Shown piece by piece: positions 1 through 11,745 of a stretch of DNA of 64,000 nt. A program made the translations under genes and the position numbers. Each line of letters starts with the position of its first letter. Position 1 is the stretch's first letter. The DNA is from Stenogyne calaminthoides (lineage: Eukaryota > Streptophyta > Magnoliopsida > Lamiales > Lamiaceae), in assembly GCA_037126765.1 (NCBI GenBank), contig JBBCBC010000021.1, positions 21,097,434-21,161,433 on the forward strand. Reading direction: 5' to 3'. The notes beneath the pieces were generated by a model. It had not been told where the DNA came from. It ran no database searches and worked only from the letters and a program-made list of their open reading frames with translations.

Positions 1-2283
1 GGTTTCTGAAGGACCATTCAAATTTACTGTTGTGAATCCCAGAATCACTGATACTGAGAGAAATGATCCCAGAAATGAATTTCCAAAACCTGATGATCAA
101 CTTACTCCCGATGAGAGAAAGTTAGTCAATCTGGACTACATTGCTAAAGATACTTTGTATATCACTATTGTTGATTGTGTTATGGGGATGATCTCTCACT
201 GTGAAACTGCAAAAGAAATATGGGACACACTTGTTGTTATGTGTCAAGGCACAGATCATATTAAAGAAAACAAACTTTCTGTTGCTATTGAAAAATTTGA
301 TAGCTTTGAAATGGAAGAAAGTGAATCCATTGACAAACTCGAAGTCAGATTCACTAGCATTATGAATGATCTTAATGCTCTTGGGAAAAGATACCCACAG
401 AGAGAAATGGCACTGAAAATTCTTAGAGGATTATCTAAGAAATGAGATATACATGTTGTGGTGATTGAAAACACCAAAAATATTGATTCCATGCCATATC
501 AACAAGTTTTCTCTGAACTGAAAGCTTATGAGTTTGTGATTGACAAGAAAAATAAGAAATCTGACAGCAAAGATGATTCTTCATCTAGCAAGAATGTGAC
601 TTTCAAAGCCAAAGAGAAATCCTGTAAGTCTAGAGAGTCTGAGAACTCACTTGCCAAAAATCAGGATGAGCAGGAGGACAAACTAGTACTGATGGCAAAG
701 AGGTTTGAAAGACTCAATAGCAGATATGGGAAATATAAGAAATATTACAGGAATCACAGGTACAAAAGAGACTCAGAAGCTGAGGACAGATACACTGAAA
801 AAAGGAAGAACCAGAAAGCTGAAGGATCCTCATCCAAGAAGAAGGACTCCAAGACCAAGGAGGAAAGTGATCAGGATGATGATACCAACATATGCTATAA
901 CTGTCAAAAGAAAGGTCACTTCCAATATGACTGTCCTGAGCTAAGTGCTAAAGAAAGAAAGGAAAGACAAGCCAAGAGAGACATGAAGTTCTCCAGCAAG
1001 AAAGCTATGATTGTAGAAGAGGAAGAACATTCTGAAGAAGGTTCCAGTTCCTCAGATGAAATTTTCTCAAACAGTGACAATGATGATGTCTGTCTTATGG
1101 CTGTAGAGGAGGTAAATTCTTCTATCTCTGTTGTTGCTCCTACACAAGCACATGAGTTCTCAAGATCAACTGTAAACAATAACTTTGACCTGATGGATTC
1201 ATTTGAGAATCTTATGAAGGACTATTCACTGAAACTCAAGAGCAGAACAAGGAACTGACTGCTGAGAATCTGAAGTGGAAAGACTCTAAAAATGCTGAGA
1301 TCACTTCTCAATTGATGGGAACTACTGATGAACTGGATGTTCTGAGAGTACAACTCTCAGAAAAAGAGAAGGTGATAGAGATCCTGAATGGAAAATTAGA
1401 GAAATCCACTAAAGAGATTCAGCTTATCAGAACTGAGTTCAATGGCCTCTTTGAGAAGCATGAAACTCTAAAGAAATGTGAGGATAGTGCGCAGAGAAAG
1501 TTAGCTCTATTGAATTCTGCATCTAAAGTAATAGATGAAATTTAGAGTTATCAAAGACCTGCAACTATAAAAGCTGGATTGGGATACATTCCAGGGGGAA
1601 CCTCACAAGGTCTTCTGAATGCTGCTTCTAGTAGAACCAAGACTGTCTTTGTTAAACCAGTGACATCTAATCTTCTTACTAAAGAACAACCCAGAGTTTT
1701 AGACAAGGATAAAGGACCTATGGTTTCAGAAAAACTGAAGGTTCAGGGAAGAAAGCCCAAACCTCAGGAAAAGGCTAGAAAACCTGAACACTCAGTAGGA
1801 AATTTTCAGGCCAGTACTTCAAAGCCTCAGGCTAAGAATACCCACCTGAAGAGATCTGCACTTAACCATCAGAGGAATTTTCAGAAGAGAAACACTCAGC
1901 AGAGATATTCTCAACTGAAAATACCAAGTCCTCAGATTACTGAAAGACCCCAATTTCAGTACAGGCAACCTAAACACCACTTGCCTAAGGGTAAAGGTTT
2001 CCTGAACCCAAGTCAGCAGAGACAGAGGCCAGCTACACCAAAGCCAAAGCACTTGAACAAAAGGCCTGAACCCAAAAAGAACTCTAAGGCTCATGTTCAT
2101 GCTAAGGCTGACACTCATACACAGGGTACTGCCAAGGCACCTAGAGTGGTGAATGTGTATGTAGATGTTTATGGAAGACAAATCAGCCACTCTAAAGTAA
2201 TTAGAGTTATCATGCCGATTTGAGTTCCAAAAGGTACAGCTAACCTGGTAGGACCCTACACCAAATGGGTACCTAAAAACTGA
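1..2283 (+). pseudogene. E1 gag (capsid/nucleocapsid), broken
   Basis: This is the Gag part of the polyprotein, which forms the virus-like particle around element RNA. It is open from the left edge, so the true start is not visible. The capsid-like segment around 150-450 includes GMISHCETAKEIWDTL, typical of copia Gag. The CCHC zinc knuckle CYNCQKKGHFQYDC lies at about 892-933. A basic, Pro/Gln-rich tail fills 1580-2220. Breaks are an in-frame TGA at 443-445 (TGG in relative E3), a frameshift near 1240, TAG at 1543-1545 (probably from CAG), TGA at 2221-2223 (TGG in E3) and TGA at 2281-2283. The last stop is shared with E3 and may be the natural gag end. Confidence 0.85.
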
Positions 2284-5200
2284 TCTGTTTTTCAGGTAAA
2301 GGAAAAGGGCACCGAGCTGAATGAAAACAACACATCAATGATGAGTGGAAATGAATTGGCACCTGGTGTATGGTATCTGGACAGTGGATGTTCAAGACAT
2401 ATGACAGGATATAAGCAACTACTCACTGAATATGTTGAGCAAAAATGCCCTCAGATCACATTTGGAGACAACTCCAAAGGACAAACTGAAGGATATGGAA
2501 CTCTTGAAGTTGATTCTGTTCATATCCATGGTGTTTCATATGTGTCTGGTTTAAAGCATAACTTGCTTTCTATCAGTCAATTCTGTGATAAAGGATTCTG
2601 TGTTGAGTTCTCAAAGAACTTATGCTATGTGAAAGACAATACTTCATAGAAAATTTTACTGACTGGTACTAGAAAAGGAAATGTGTATCTTGCTGATTGG
2701 AAATTATCTCCTAAAGATACATGTTTGGTTGCAAAAAGTTCCACTGATACTAGTTGGTTGTGGCACAAAAGACTGAATCACTTGAACTTTAAAACCCTGA
2801 ACAAACTTGCAAGATTAGCACTTGTGAGGGGGTTACCAAATGAAGTGTTCAGTAAAGATCATGTTTGTGATGCTTGTCAGAAAGGAAAACAAATCAGAGC
2901 ATCTTTTAAAAGCAAAGTAGATGTCTCTACTGATTGAATACTACAACTGTTACATATGGATCTCTTTGGTCTAGTAACACCGGTGAGCACTAATGACAGG
3001 AAATATACACTTGTGGTAGTTGATGACTAATCTAGATACACATGGGTCATATTCTTACTTAGTAAGAAAGAGACCCAGACAAAACTGCCTGAACTACTGA
3101 AAAGGCTCAGTACTGAAAAGAATCTGAGTGTGGTCAAAATCAGACCAGATAAAGGAACTGAGTTTATCAATCATTATATATCTGATTATTGTGCAGCAAA
3201 TGGTATAACCCATGAAACATCAGCTGCAAGGACCCCACAACAGAATGGTGTTGCTGAAAGAAGAAATAGGACTCTGAAAGAAGCTGCAAGAACAATGATT
3301 GCTGAAGCTGATATTCCTAAGAGATTTTGGGCTGAAGCTATCAACACTGCATGCTACTCTCAGAACAGATCCATGCTGACCAAGAATCAAGGAAAAACTC
3401 CATATGAGCTGTAGAATGAAAGGAAGCCTCTTGTTTCTTTCTTTCGTGTGTTTAGTTGCAAGTGTTTCATACACAATAATGGTAAAGATCAGTTGAAAAC
3501 TTTTGATAGCAAAGCTGATGAAGGGATATTCTTAGGATATTCTGAAGTCAGTAAAGCCTTCAGAGTTTACAACTGTAGAACTCTTATTGTGGAAGAAACA
3601 CCTCATGTTGTTTTTTATGAATCTACTAGTGTTCAGAAGAAACAGAAACATGACTCAGGAGAACTGACCAAGAGAATCACCAGACTTAGCCTGAAAAAGA
3701 AATCCTCTGAACCTGAAAAGAAGAAGTCAGTCACTTTCTATGAATGGAGTGAATCAGACTCAGACAAAGAAGTTCAGGATGGAAAAACTCAGGATGGTGA
3801 GACTCAGGATGGAAATTCTCCACTAAAGGAAAGCCAACACACTGAAGCTGACCAATCTGAACAGACACCAGTTCAGACTCAGGTATGTAATGCCAATGAA
3901 GATGTGGTCACAGCTGAGGCAAACTCTGAATCTATCAACCAAGGGGGAACAAATGTCTCTGACAATGTTCTGAATGGAAATTCCCCTGAGGAAGACGATT
4001 CCCTTTCTCATTTTCTGTTGTTCCCTGAATTTAATGAACTACCTGAACCTAACATTTCTGATGTTGAGGACACTACTGAAGGGGGAATGTCTAGGAGAAA
4101 ATGGTTGGATAGCCATCTTACAAATCAGATTGTGGCTGATCTATCAGAAGGAGTAAAGACAAGACGGTTCCATGGTGAAAGTTATTTGTTCTGCTGCTTC
4201 CTATCTGAAAAGAAACCTACTAAGATTGAAGAAGCTCTACAAGACTCATTCTGGATTGTTGCTATGCAAGAAGAATTGAATCAGTTCTCAAGGAATGAAG
4301 TTTGGGAGCTAGTAGATAGACCTAAAAGGCACAATGTGATTGGAACTAAGTGGGTGTTCAAGAATAAGAGAGATGAAAACAACAACATTGTAAGAAACAA
4401 GGCAAGGCTAGTTGCACAAGGTTATTCCCAAGAAGAAGGCTTGGATTATGATGAAACATTTGCACCTGTTGCAAGACTAGAAGCCATCAGATTGTTTCTT
4501 GCATATGCTGCCCACATGAAATTCACAGTCTATCAGATGGATGTGAAAAATACATTTCTGAATGGTGTGCTTAAGGAGGAAGTATATGTAGAACAACCTC
4601 CAGGATTTTGTCAGAATGACCAAGTTTACAGGCTCAGGAAAGCCTTGTATGGTCTTAAGCAAGCACCCCGAGCATGGTATGATACCCTTTCTCAGTTTCT
4701 TACTGACCATGGTTTTATCAAAGGAACTGTTGATGGGAATTTATTCAGGATAGAAGATGGAAAGGATATCTTACTAGTTCAGATCTATGTAGATGACATC
4801 ATATTTGGATCTCCAAATCATCAGTTGTGTGAAAAGTTTTCTACTCTGATGAAAGGAAAGATTGAGATGTCAATGATGGGGGAGATGAATTTCTTTCTTG
4901 GACTTCAGGTGAAACAAACTAAGGAAGGAATTTTCATCAATCAAGCAAAATACACCAGAGATCTGATTGCAAAGTATGGTGTACAAAATTGCAATGCAGT
5001 TAGAATTCCCATGAATACTAACTACAAGATGGATCCTGATCCTGAAGGCAAATCAGTAAATCACACTGATTATAGAGGGATCATTGGATCACTGCTATAT
5101 CTCACAGCAAGTAGGCCTAATATAACATTTGCTGTTGGGATATGTGCAAGATACCAAGCTAATCCTAAGGCTAGTCACATGGAGGCTGCCAAAAAGATTC

Positions 5201-5733
5201 TGAAATATCTTAAAGGCACTGTGAATAGAGGATTATGGTATCCAGCTGATGATAACCTTGAATTAACTGGTTATTCAGATGCTGATTATGGAGGATGTAG
5301 AATTGACAGGAAGTCTACCACAGGAACTTGTCAATTTCTTGGAAGTAAACTGATATCATGGTTTTCAAAGAAACAAACCTCAGTAGCAACCAGTACTACT
5401 GAAGCTGAATACATGGCTGCAGGAAGCTGTTGTGCACAGATTCTTTGGCTCAGACAACAATTGAGGGATTATAAGATTATAACCAATGAAGTACCTATAT
5501 TTTGTGATAATAACAGTGCAATTGCTATTACACAAAATCCGGTATTGCACACCAGATGTAAGCATGTTGATATCAGACATCACTTCATTAGAGATCATGT
5601 TGAAAAGAAGGATATCAGAATTGAGAAAATTCATACTGATAAACAGAGAGCTGATATCTTGACTAAACCTTTTGCGGAATCAAGATTTCAGGAACTATCA
5701 GTTGAATTAGGGATGTTGGATCTAGGTGAATAA
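2284..5733 (+). pseudogene. E1 pol: protease, integrase, reverse transcriptase, RNase H
   Basis: Domains in order are as follows. The aspartic protease has WYLDSGCSRHMTG near 2370. The integrase zinc domain is LWHKRLNHL...CDACQKGK at about 2757-2890. The integrase catalytic core has HMDLFG, VVVDDY, DKGTEF (second Asp) and TPQQNGVAERRN (Glu), about 2950-3310. The reverse transcriptase spans about 4200-5040, with the catalytic pair in YVDDIIFGS near 4788. RNase H spans about 5250-5700, ending TKPFAESRFQEL...LGE. Stops interrupt the first third: TAG 2647-2649, TGA 2935-2937, TAA 3028-3030 and TAG 3412-3414. From 3448 to the terminal TAA the frame is intact, so reverse transcriptase and RNase H could still be translated. 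Most of the stops match single C-to-T changes on one strand. Confidence 0.93.
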
Positions 5734-6312
5734 GGCAAATATGAAAAATTGAAGGTTTTCAGGTACATGAAGTTTTTCAGTTTTACTGAAAAACTCAAGA
5801 TAAAATTGAGAGTCCTGAACACTGAGTCTTGGGAAACTCAGTTATTCTGAAGTTCAGTACTCAGTATTATACTGACATTTTATCAAGGTCAAAACTCAGT
5901 AAGACTGATGGAGAAAATTAGTCTGAAGAAGTTGCTGACTCATGTACTTCATTTATTGTCCAAAACTGAATCTCAGTAATCATTGGCCATAAATGACAAA
6001 ATGCCTAAAGGAATAATTGGGTGGGACCTTTGAAATTCTAGGAAAGTCAATGGTCTGCAGGAACAGTAATTAAATGCACTGTTCATTAATCACCAAAATG
6101 GATAAATTGGCGGTTTAGTATTTGCGAAATCGTCCTTTCAAATACCCGTTTTAGCCGGTGATTGATCTCAACTGTCGAAATTTTTCATCTATGCGATTTT
6201 CTATAAATCAAATCCTATATCCATTGGAAAATTTTCATTCAAGCCCTATTTCAAAAAGCCTTCGTCTTCAAAATTCTCTGCTTCAAAACCCTTCACCCAG
6301 AAATTCTCCAAA
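5734..6312 (+). promoter_or_regulatory. E1 pol-to-accessory-ORF spacer with internal TATA box (6201-6207)
   Basis: This non-coding spacer of 579 bp separates pol from the accessory ORF. A clean TATA motif (CTATAAATCAAATCC, 6201-6215) lies 112 bp before the ATG at 6313. Between them is a C- and A-rich leader without an upstream ATG, resembling a plant 5' UTR. A TATA motif is similarly placed before the accessory ORF in E3 (38795-38805) and further upstream in E2 (about 22637-22644). I infer an internal promoter; the sequence alone does not prove transcription. Confidence 0.5.
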
Positions 6313-9300
6313 ATGACGTTCTCTGTATTCGATAAACTTGCCATTTCAAACAAGCTGTGGTACGAATATGTCATTTCCCTTGAAATCACGTCCAACGCAA
6401 CTCACGAGGAGGAGGTGTTACACATGATTCGGCTGGCAAAGCTTACATGCCTGGTTGCGAATCAACCAGAAGCCGAATACGCGAAAGAGGTAATCGAGTT
6501 TTTGTCAAATATGCAGTTAGATGATGAAAATTGCATAGAATCTCAGATTATTGTGTTGCATCTGGAGCATGGCTCGAAATATGTGGATTTTGTTAGGGAA
6601 CTATACATCATTCCTAAAAATCTAAATGCCATATATGAGTTAAGTGATAGGGGAGAAGACCCTACGGTGTATATGATGGGGAGGGAGCAAGAATACTTGG
6701 ATAGAATTGCAGAGCATCCGGTAAAATTTGAGGCTACACTGAATAAAAGGCAGTTGAAGCCTAAATACCAAGTATTACTGGATATTGTAAGTAAATGCAT
6801 TATGAGCAGATCCGGTAGTTTCGAGCAGATTAGCACGCCAAAGTTAAGGCTAATGGCGGCTATTGAAGATTCACCTTCTACTGCATTCAACTGGTTGCAA
6901 TATTTGATTAAAGTGGTGAGTGATCAAGCCAAACAGATTCAGAATTGCTCGGTCGTTGTCAAAGGAAAGATCCTTCATGCAACTAAGATTGCATATATCC
7001 TTGAAACTTGCAGAGAAGAGGAGGATATTTTTGCTGATTCCACCTCTTTCCCAAATTCAAAAATCTTGTTCAAATCGGCGAAGAAGACTTTGAGGGGAAA
7101 GAAAGAGAAAACCACTGAGTCTCAGGAGGAGACAGCCGGAGAAGAAATCGAGGAAGATACAACAAGTGGTGTGGTGGAGAAAATCAGTGAAACTGAAGAA
7201 GCCAAACAAGCCAGGGGGAAAGCCCTAATGCAGGTTAAGAGGGAGAAAGGTGAGAAACTCAAGAAGAAAGCACTGGGTCCTCAGAAGCGCAGAAGGCTTC
7301 AAACTATTGCTGAGAAGGAGGTCAGTGAAACTGAGGCTGAAGGACAACAAGGAATGAAATCTCCACTTCAGGTTCTTGCTCAGGTGGTGAAGAATGTTCA
7401 GGGAGCAAGAAACTGAGGAACAGGTTTTCTCTGAGGTACTTGAAACCTCTCTGAGCTCAAATAAAATTTCTCAGGAAATCTTCAAGGGACCTCAGATTCC
7501 TACTGAAGAGAGACCAGCTCAGACATCTGAATCTCAAGAATTGCGGAACTTGGATGTGCCTTTAAATGAACCTTTTCTTGATCCATCAGCTCTTCAACTT
7601 GTACAATCTGAGCCGACTGTTCCTGAAAGTCCATAGTTGAAGAAGGGAGAGGCAGAAGAAACTGAATGGCGAAGCAAGGGGGAACGGTTCATCCTGGAAA
7701 GATACCCCGAGCTTAATGCATATCCTGACCTTCGGGATCTCTTCTTCAGACTCAGAACCACGGTCTATATCCTGAATCAGACTCTTCCGGAGATGCTGAA
7801 TATAGCCTCCTTCAGAGGAGAAGAAAGGTGAAATGCTGAAATCGCAGCTTTGACAGAGTTCTCTGGATTCAGGAAGACCAAGCTCAGAATGAAAGTTGTT
7901 GACTTTGATGAGCTAGTGACGAGAAAGTTGGCTGAGAAAAAGAAAGCTGAAGTTGATGCCTCCAGTTCTATGGATCCAGAAGGAGATGAGGATCAAAATG
8001 AAGGAGGAGACAAGCAAGCTGAAATGGAAAAACCAGTTGAGATAGAAAAAAGAAATTGAAAAGGAAACTGATGCTGAATCAACTGATATCAGACAACCTC
8101 AGACTGAAGTTAGCATTCTTCAGGTACCTTTTGGCACTGTTATACATTATGCCGAAGTTACTGAAGTACCTAGCTTTAAATCTGATGTCTATGATATGCA
8201 GACTGAAGCTCAGTTGGAGCATCCAGCTCAGGTGGAAAATGTTGAGCAAAATCCAGCGGTTGATTTAACACCAATCCTGGATGAGCTAAAGAAAATTGAG
8301 CCAAGGATGGAAGAGATTCTGGCTAATCAATCTCAAAAGATTGAGAATCTAAGCTCTTCAACCAACATTCTGCAAACTTGTCTAACAGATAAGATGACTC
8401 AGATGGAGTTAGCTCTGGCCTCTCAAGATCAGAAAATGGAGAAACTGAGTTCATCATCAGATATGCTTCAGTCTACTTTATCAGAGAAATTAGCTGCACT
8501 GGATGGAAAGAAAGAACTACCTATCTTGAAGCCAAGCTGGTTGAGAAGAATGATCTGATGATCAAAACAACTGTTGAGGAAATGGGCTCTATGCTCATGA
8601 CCAAGATGACAGAGATGATGCATGATGTCTTCTCAAATCACTTTGCACCTCTTTCAGAAGAGTTCTCAATGGCTAAGAATTACATGAAAAGGCTAGAGGA
8701 TGAGCATGATCAGTTGGCAGGGGAAGTGCGAAGTATAAGCAAAGAGCAATACCATATGGATACTGCACTGACTCAATTACTCCCAAGGTATGGTGCCAAA
8801 AAGGGGGAAAGGCCTGGTGGCAAGTTAAGTGAGTTGTTGGCACAAACCTTGGAGAGAAAAGCTCAGAAAGAAGCTGAAAAGAAGAAAATGTTGGAAGCCT
8901 TGAGTGAAGTGGAAGCTACTGAGAAACTAAAATTCAAAGAAGCTGAGAAGCCTACTTTCACTAAGACAAATGATCAGATCACTCAGGAAGTAATTGGTGA
9001 AAAGCTGAGTGATAGAAGGATGGTTGAAACAAGCAAAGCCAGTGAAAATCAAGTCAGAACTGATAAGAGAAAGGCTGTTGCATTTGTGGAGCAAGAAAAG
9101 AAGAAAAGAGTTAAAGCTTCAAAGCTTACTCAGAGGAAATTGATAATGGATTTTGAAGAATCTGGGGAAGAAGTTGAAAAAGAAGAAACTGAAATTCAGA
9201 AAGAAGTCTTCAATACCAAGAAAACTCTGAAAACCCTTCAAATCGAAAAAGAGAAGAAGACTGCTGCTTCTGTGTCAGGTGTTCCTTTGATCAGGAAAAA

Positions 9301-9802
9301 GAAAGAAGAAGAGCATAAAAGAAGAAGTGGTTTTAAAAAGTTTTTGAGCAAAAGGAGGGGTACATAAAAGACTCAGAAATGGCCGCACATTGACAAGTGG
9401 ATGCCTATTCAGTTCAATGATGCATGGGACGAGATCAAGAGAACCTTCTGGTTCTATTATGAGATTCTTAGAGAATGGAGGGGGAGCAGCTCGGATATGA
9501 ATGAAGCCTTCATTGAGTACTTACTGACATTCTATCCTAAGTACCTGCAAAGTTGGATCAACTTGGCAGATGAAGGAAATACTCAGATAGTAGCCCCTGG
9601 TCCATACACTTACCCAGCTCCTAGATTTGAGAATGGCTATGTGAATGAAACAACCATTTCTCAGGAGATAGCTCAGTATGCCATCCAGCTAGGCCTAACA
9701 GGAAACAACCCGGATATCATCAAAGCAAGGGATGAACTGAAGAAGAGATACTATGGGATGTTCAACCTGGAAGTGCCAGAGGATGAAGTTGAAGAAGACT
9801 GA
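6313..9802 (+). pseudogene. E1 accessory ORF after pol (position of SIRE env-like ORF)
   Basis: This is a third gene of roughly 1,150 codons, with function unknown. It starts at ATG 6313 and is open for 367 codons. The N-terminal part contains LKPKYQVLLDIVSKCIMS and LRLMAAIEDS, a region recognisably shared with the E2 accessory ORF and resembling the domain often annotated as 'putative plant transposon protein'. A Lys/Glu-rich linker follows. Next are long heptad-like coiled-coil stretches (about 8200-9360) and a conserved C-terminal block (9401-9802, EIKRTFWFYYEILREWRG, YGMFNLEVPEDE) also present in E3 and E4. I see no signal peptide or transmembrane segment, so a membrane envelope role is not supported. 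Frame breaks occur near 7400, at 7634, 7829, 8057 and 8556, and at 9365 (TAA where CAA is likely). Confidence 0.75.
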
Positions 9803-10052
9803 AGACTTTGTACTTCTGTTTTAAATTCAATTGTTTTTGTTTTTCATTGTAATATGTAACTCTTATCCTACATCAATTAAAATTTATGTTTATGCTCAAA
9901 GATAATATCTCATTATCTTCTTACATGTCTTGATATGCCAGATTATTAAGGAAATTGTTGGGAAAAATTGCCATTTTTGGTTTGTAATAGAAAAACTGAA
10001 ACCTGAGTATAGGTTAGGTTTTCTTAAATGTAACAAGATGGTTTTGGCATCA
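9803..10052 (+). other. E1 3' untranslated spacer before polypurine tract
   Basis: This AT-rich spacer follows the accessory ORF. It contains AAATTGTTGGGAAA near 9951, a look-alike of the true polypurine-tract/LTR junction about 115 bp further on. No gene is seen. Confidence 0.5.
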
Positions 10053-10068
10053 TCAAAAATGGGGAAAT
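10053..10068 (+). other. E1 polypurine tract
   Basis: The purine run AAAAATGGGGAAAT lies directly against the TGTTGGG start of the 3' LTR. This is the expected primer site for plus-strand DNA synthesis. E3 has the same tract, and E2 and E4 have close variants on the other strand. Confidence 0.85.
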
Positions 10069-10232
10069 TGTTGGGAGATGAATTTAATAAAGAAGTTTTG
10101 ATTAGATCCCAAAACCCCTGAGTATGACATGTTCAGGATAATCTTGATAGACTAAGTCAGGTTTCAGTATAGATTGTTCAGGAAGTTATCTGCACCATGT
10201 ATAGTCAACAGATATAGATCAGGTTAGATTAT

Positions 10233-10502
10233 GAAGAAACCTGAGACTCAGAAGAAAACTGAGACTCAGAAGAAACCTGAGACTCAGAAGAAAACTGAGA
10301 CTCAGAAGAAAACTGAGACTCAAAAGAAACCTGAGACTTAGAAGAAAACTGAGACTCGGAAGAAACCTGAGACTCAGAAGAAAACTGAGACTCAGAAGAA
10401 ACCTGAGACTCAGAAGAAACCTGAGACTCAGAAGAAACCTGAGACTCAGAAGAAACTTGAGACTCAGAAGAAAACTGAGACTCAGAAGAATCCTGAGACT
10501 CA
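10233..10502 (+). repeat. 18-bp minisatellite in E1 LTR U3
   Basis: There are fifteen tandem copies of the unit GAAGAAACCTGAGACTCA, with the main variation AAACCT/AAAACT, plus a degenerate sixteenth. They lie 230 bp upstream of the LTR TATA box. Minus-strand reading gives an apparent Leu/Ser/Phe repeat protein, which is an artefact of the 18-bp period. A related CTGAGTCTTCAGGTT-type repeat occupies the same part of the family-2 LTR. Confidence 0.95.
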
Positions 10503-10733
10503 GAAGAATACTGAAGACACTGAAGACACAGTAAGTAACTAAAGGATACTGAAGACCCAGTAAGTTACTGAAGACTCTGAAGACACAGTAAGTAACTGAA
10601 GACTCTAAAGACTCATGAAGCAGAAGAGGAAACTCTAAAAAATAGTCGTTCATCAAACACCAGAAGAGGAAACTCATGAAGCTATCTCTTCTAACGGATA
10701 GTTTTTCAAAGAGTGACCTTGGTGAAAGTTGCC

Positions 10734-10741
10734 TATAAATA
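10734..10741 (+). promoter_or_regulatory. LTR promoter TATA box (family 1)
   Basis: TATAAATA in the context GCCTATAAATACC is the likely Pol II core promoter of the element. The same box is at 14063-14070 and 31305-31312 (minus strand) and at 43849-43855 (TATAAAT) in the other copies. Transcription would start roughly 30 bp downstream. Confidence 0.75.
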
Positions 10742-11029
10742 CCAGTGTACCTTCACATTGAAAGGTACGGGAAATTTCAAAGCAACTCAAGAGCTCATTC
10801 GTATTATTGCAAATTGAAGCACTCAAAAACCCTAGAATTTCCCAAGTGTTTCACATTGGAGAGAGCTCACTTTTCTAAGCCTAGATTGATAGATATATCC
10901 AAAGCTTAGAAAGAGATATCCTAGCCTTTGCATTTGTTCTTATTGTAAAGGATATCTCACCCTAGTTGGAAACCAACCCAAAACCCAAACCCTTTGTTAA
11001 GGTAGTTTGTGTGTGTTTTATTGGTGAGT

Positions 11030-11215
11030 TAGAGTTGTAAAGAGTTAGTAAGCTACAGTGAGTTAGCCAGAAAACTCTAGAGAAGAAGTTAGTAAGCTAC
11101 TTGTGGTAGTCTAAACACTTGTGTGTGTTTGAGTTAGTAAGCTGCAGTGAGTCAGCCAGAAAACTCAAAGTAGAAAAGTGAGTGAGCTACAGTGAGTTAG
11201 CCAGAAAGCTTTAAG
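11030..11215 (+). repeat. Degenerate direct repeats in LTR R/U5
   Basis: The phrase AGTTAGTAAGCTACAGTGAG...CCAGAAAACTC recurs three to four times with variation. All family-1 LTR copies keep a version of this array (minus strand at about 13600-13760 and 16740-16910; plus strand at about 31690-31770 and 44160-44370). Copy number differs between LTRs. Confidence 0.7.
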
Positions 11216-11745
11216 AAGTGGTTAAGGAATTTCTCTGAAGATCAGAGAGAGTGGACGTAGGAGCTTGAGTCTCTGAACCACTATAATTGCTGTGTTGTTT
11301 GCTTTTTGTACTGCATTATTATCCGTTGGATGGTTTTAACTGAGAGCATATTTCACTGATATTCAGTTGGAACCAATCCACTGAACTGCATGAATTGATC
11401 ACTGTCTTAATCACTGTTTTATTAAAGGAAGAAGATATTTCAGCAAAGCTAAAACGAGTATAAACTTAGGGCCAATCATTCCGCACACTTGAGTAGCTAG
11501 AACAGATAGTTACCAAACTGAACTAACTCTACTGAGTGTTCAGTAAGATAATTATCTGATCCAAGCTCCTCAGGATCTCTGATAAATTCAGGATCAGTTA
11601 GGCTAATCTGAAGCTTCTGAAAGCAGCTCAGGATCATTGTCGCAGTAGACTTTGACTCAGGGTGATTTGTGCTTCTCAAGGCAACATTATCAGGATAACC
11701 TGACCCATCTGACCTCAGTGAAAGAAAAGTTTTAAAAATCACTGA

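Noticed and set aside
6313..9802. True retroviral-type envelope protein
   Set aside because: No signal peptide, transmembrane segment or cleavage site was seen in the E1, E2 or E3 accessory ORFs; only the position matches SIRE env-like genes.
10233..10502. Possible CRISPR-like array
   Set aside because: The repeat is contiguous with no spacers, lies in an LTR and the genome is a plant's.
10219..10677. 152-codon minus-strand frame rich in Leu-Ser-Leu-Arg-Phe
   Set aside because: It is only the reverse reading of the 18-bp LTR minisatellite; a period divisible by 3 keeps a frame open without selection.
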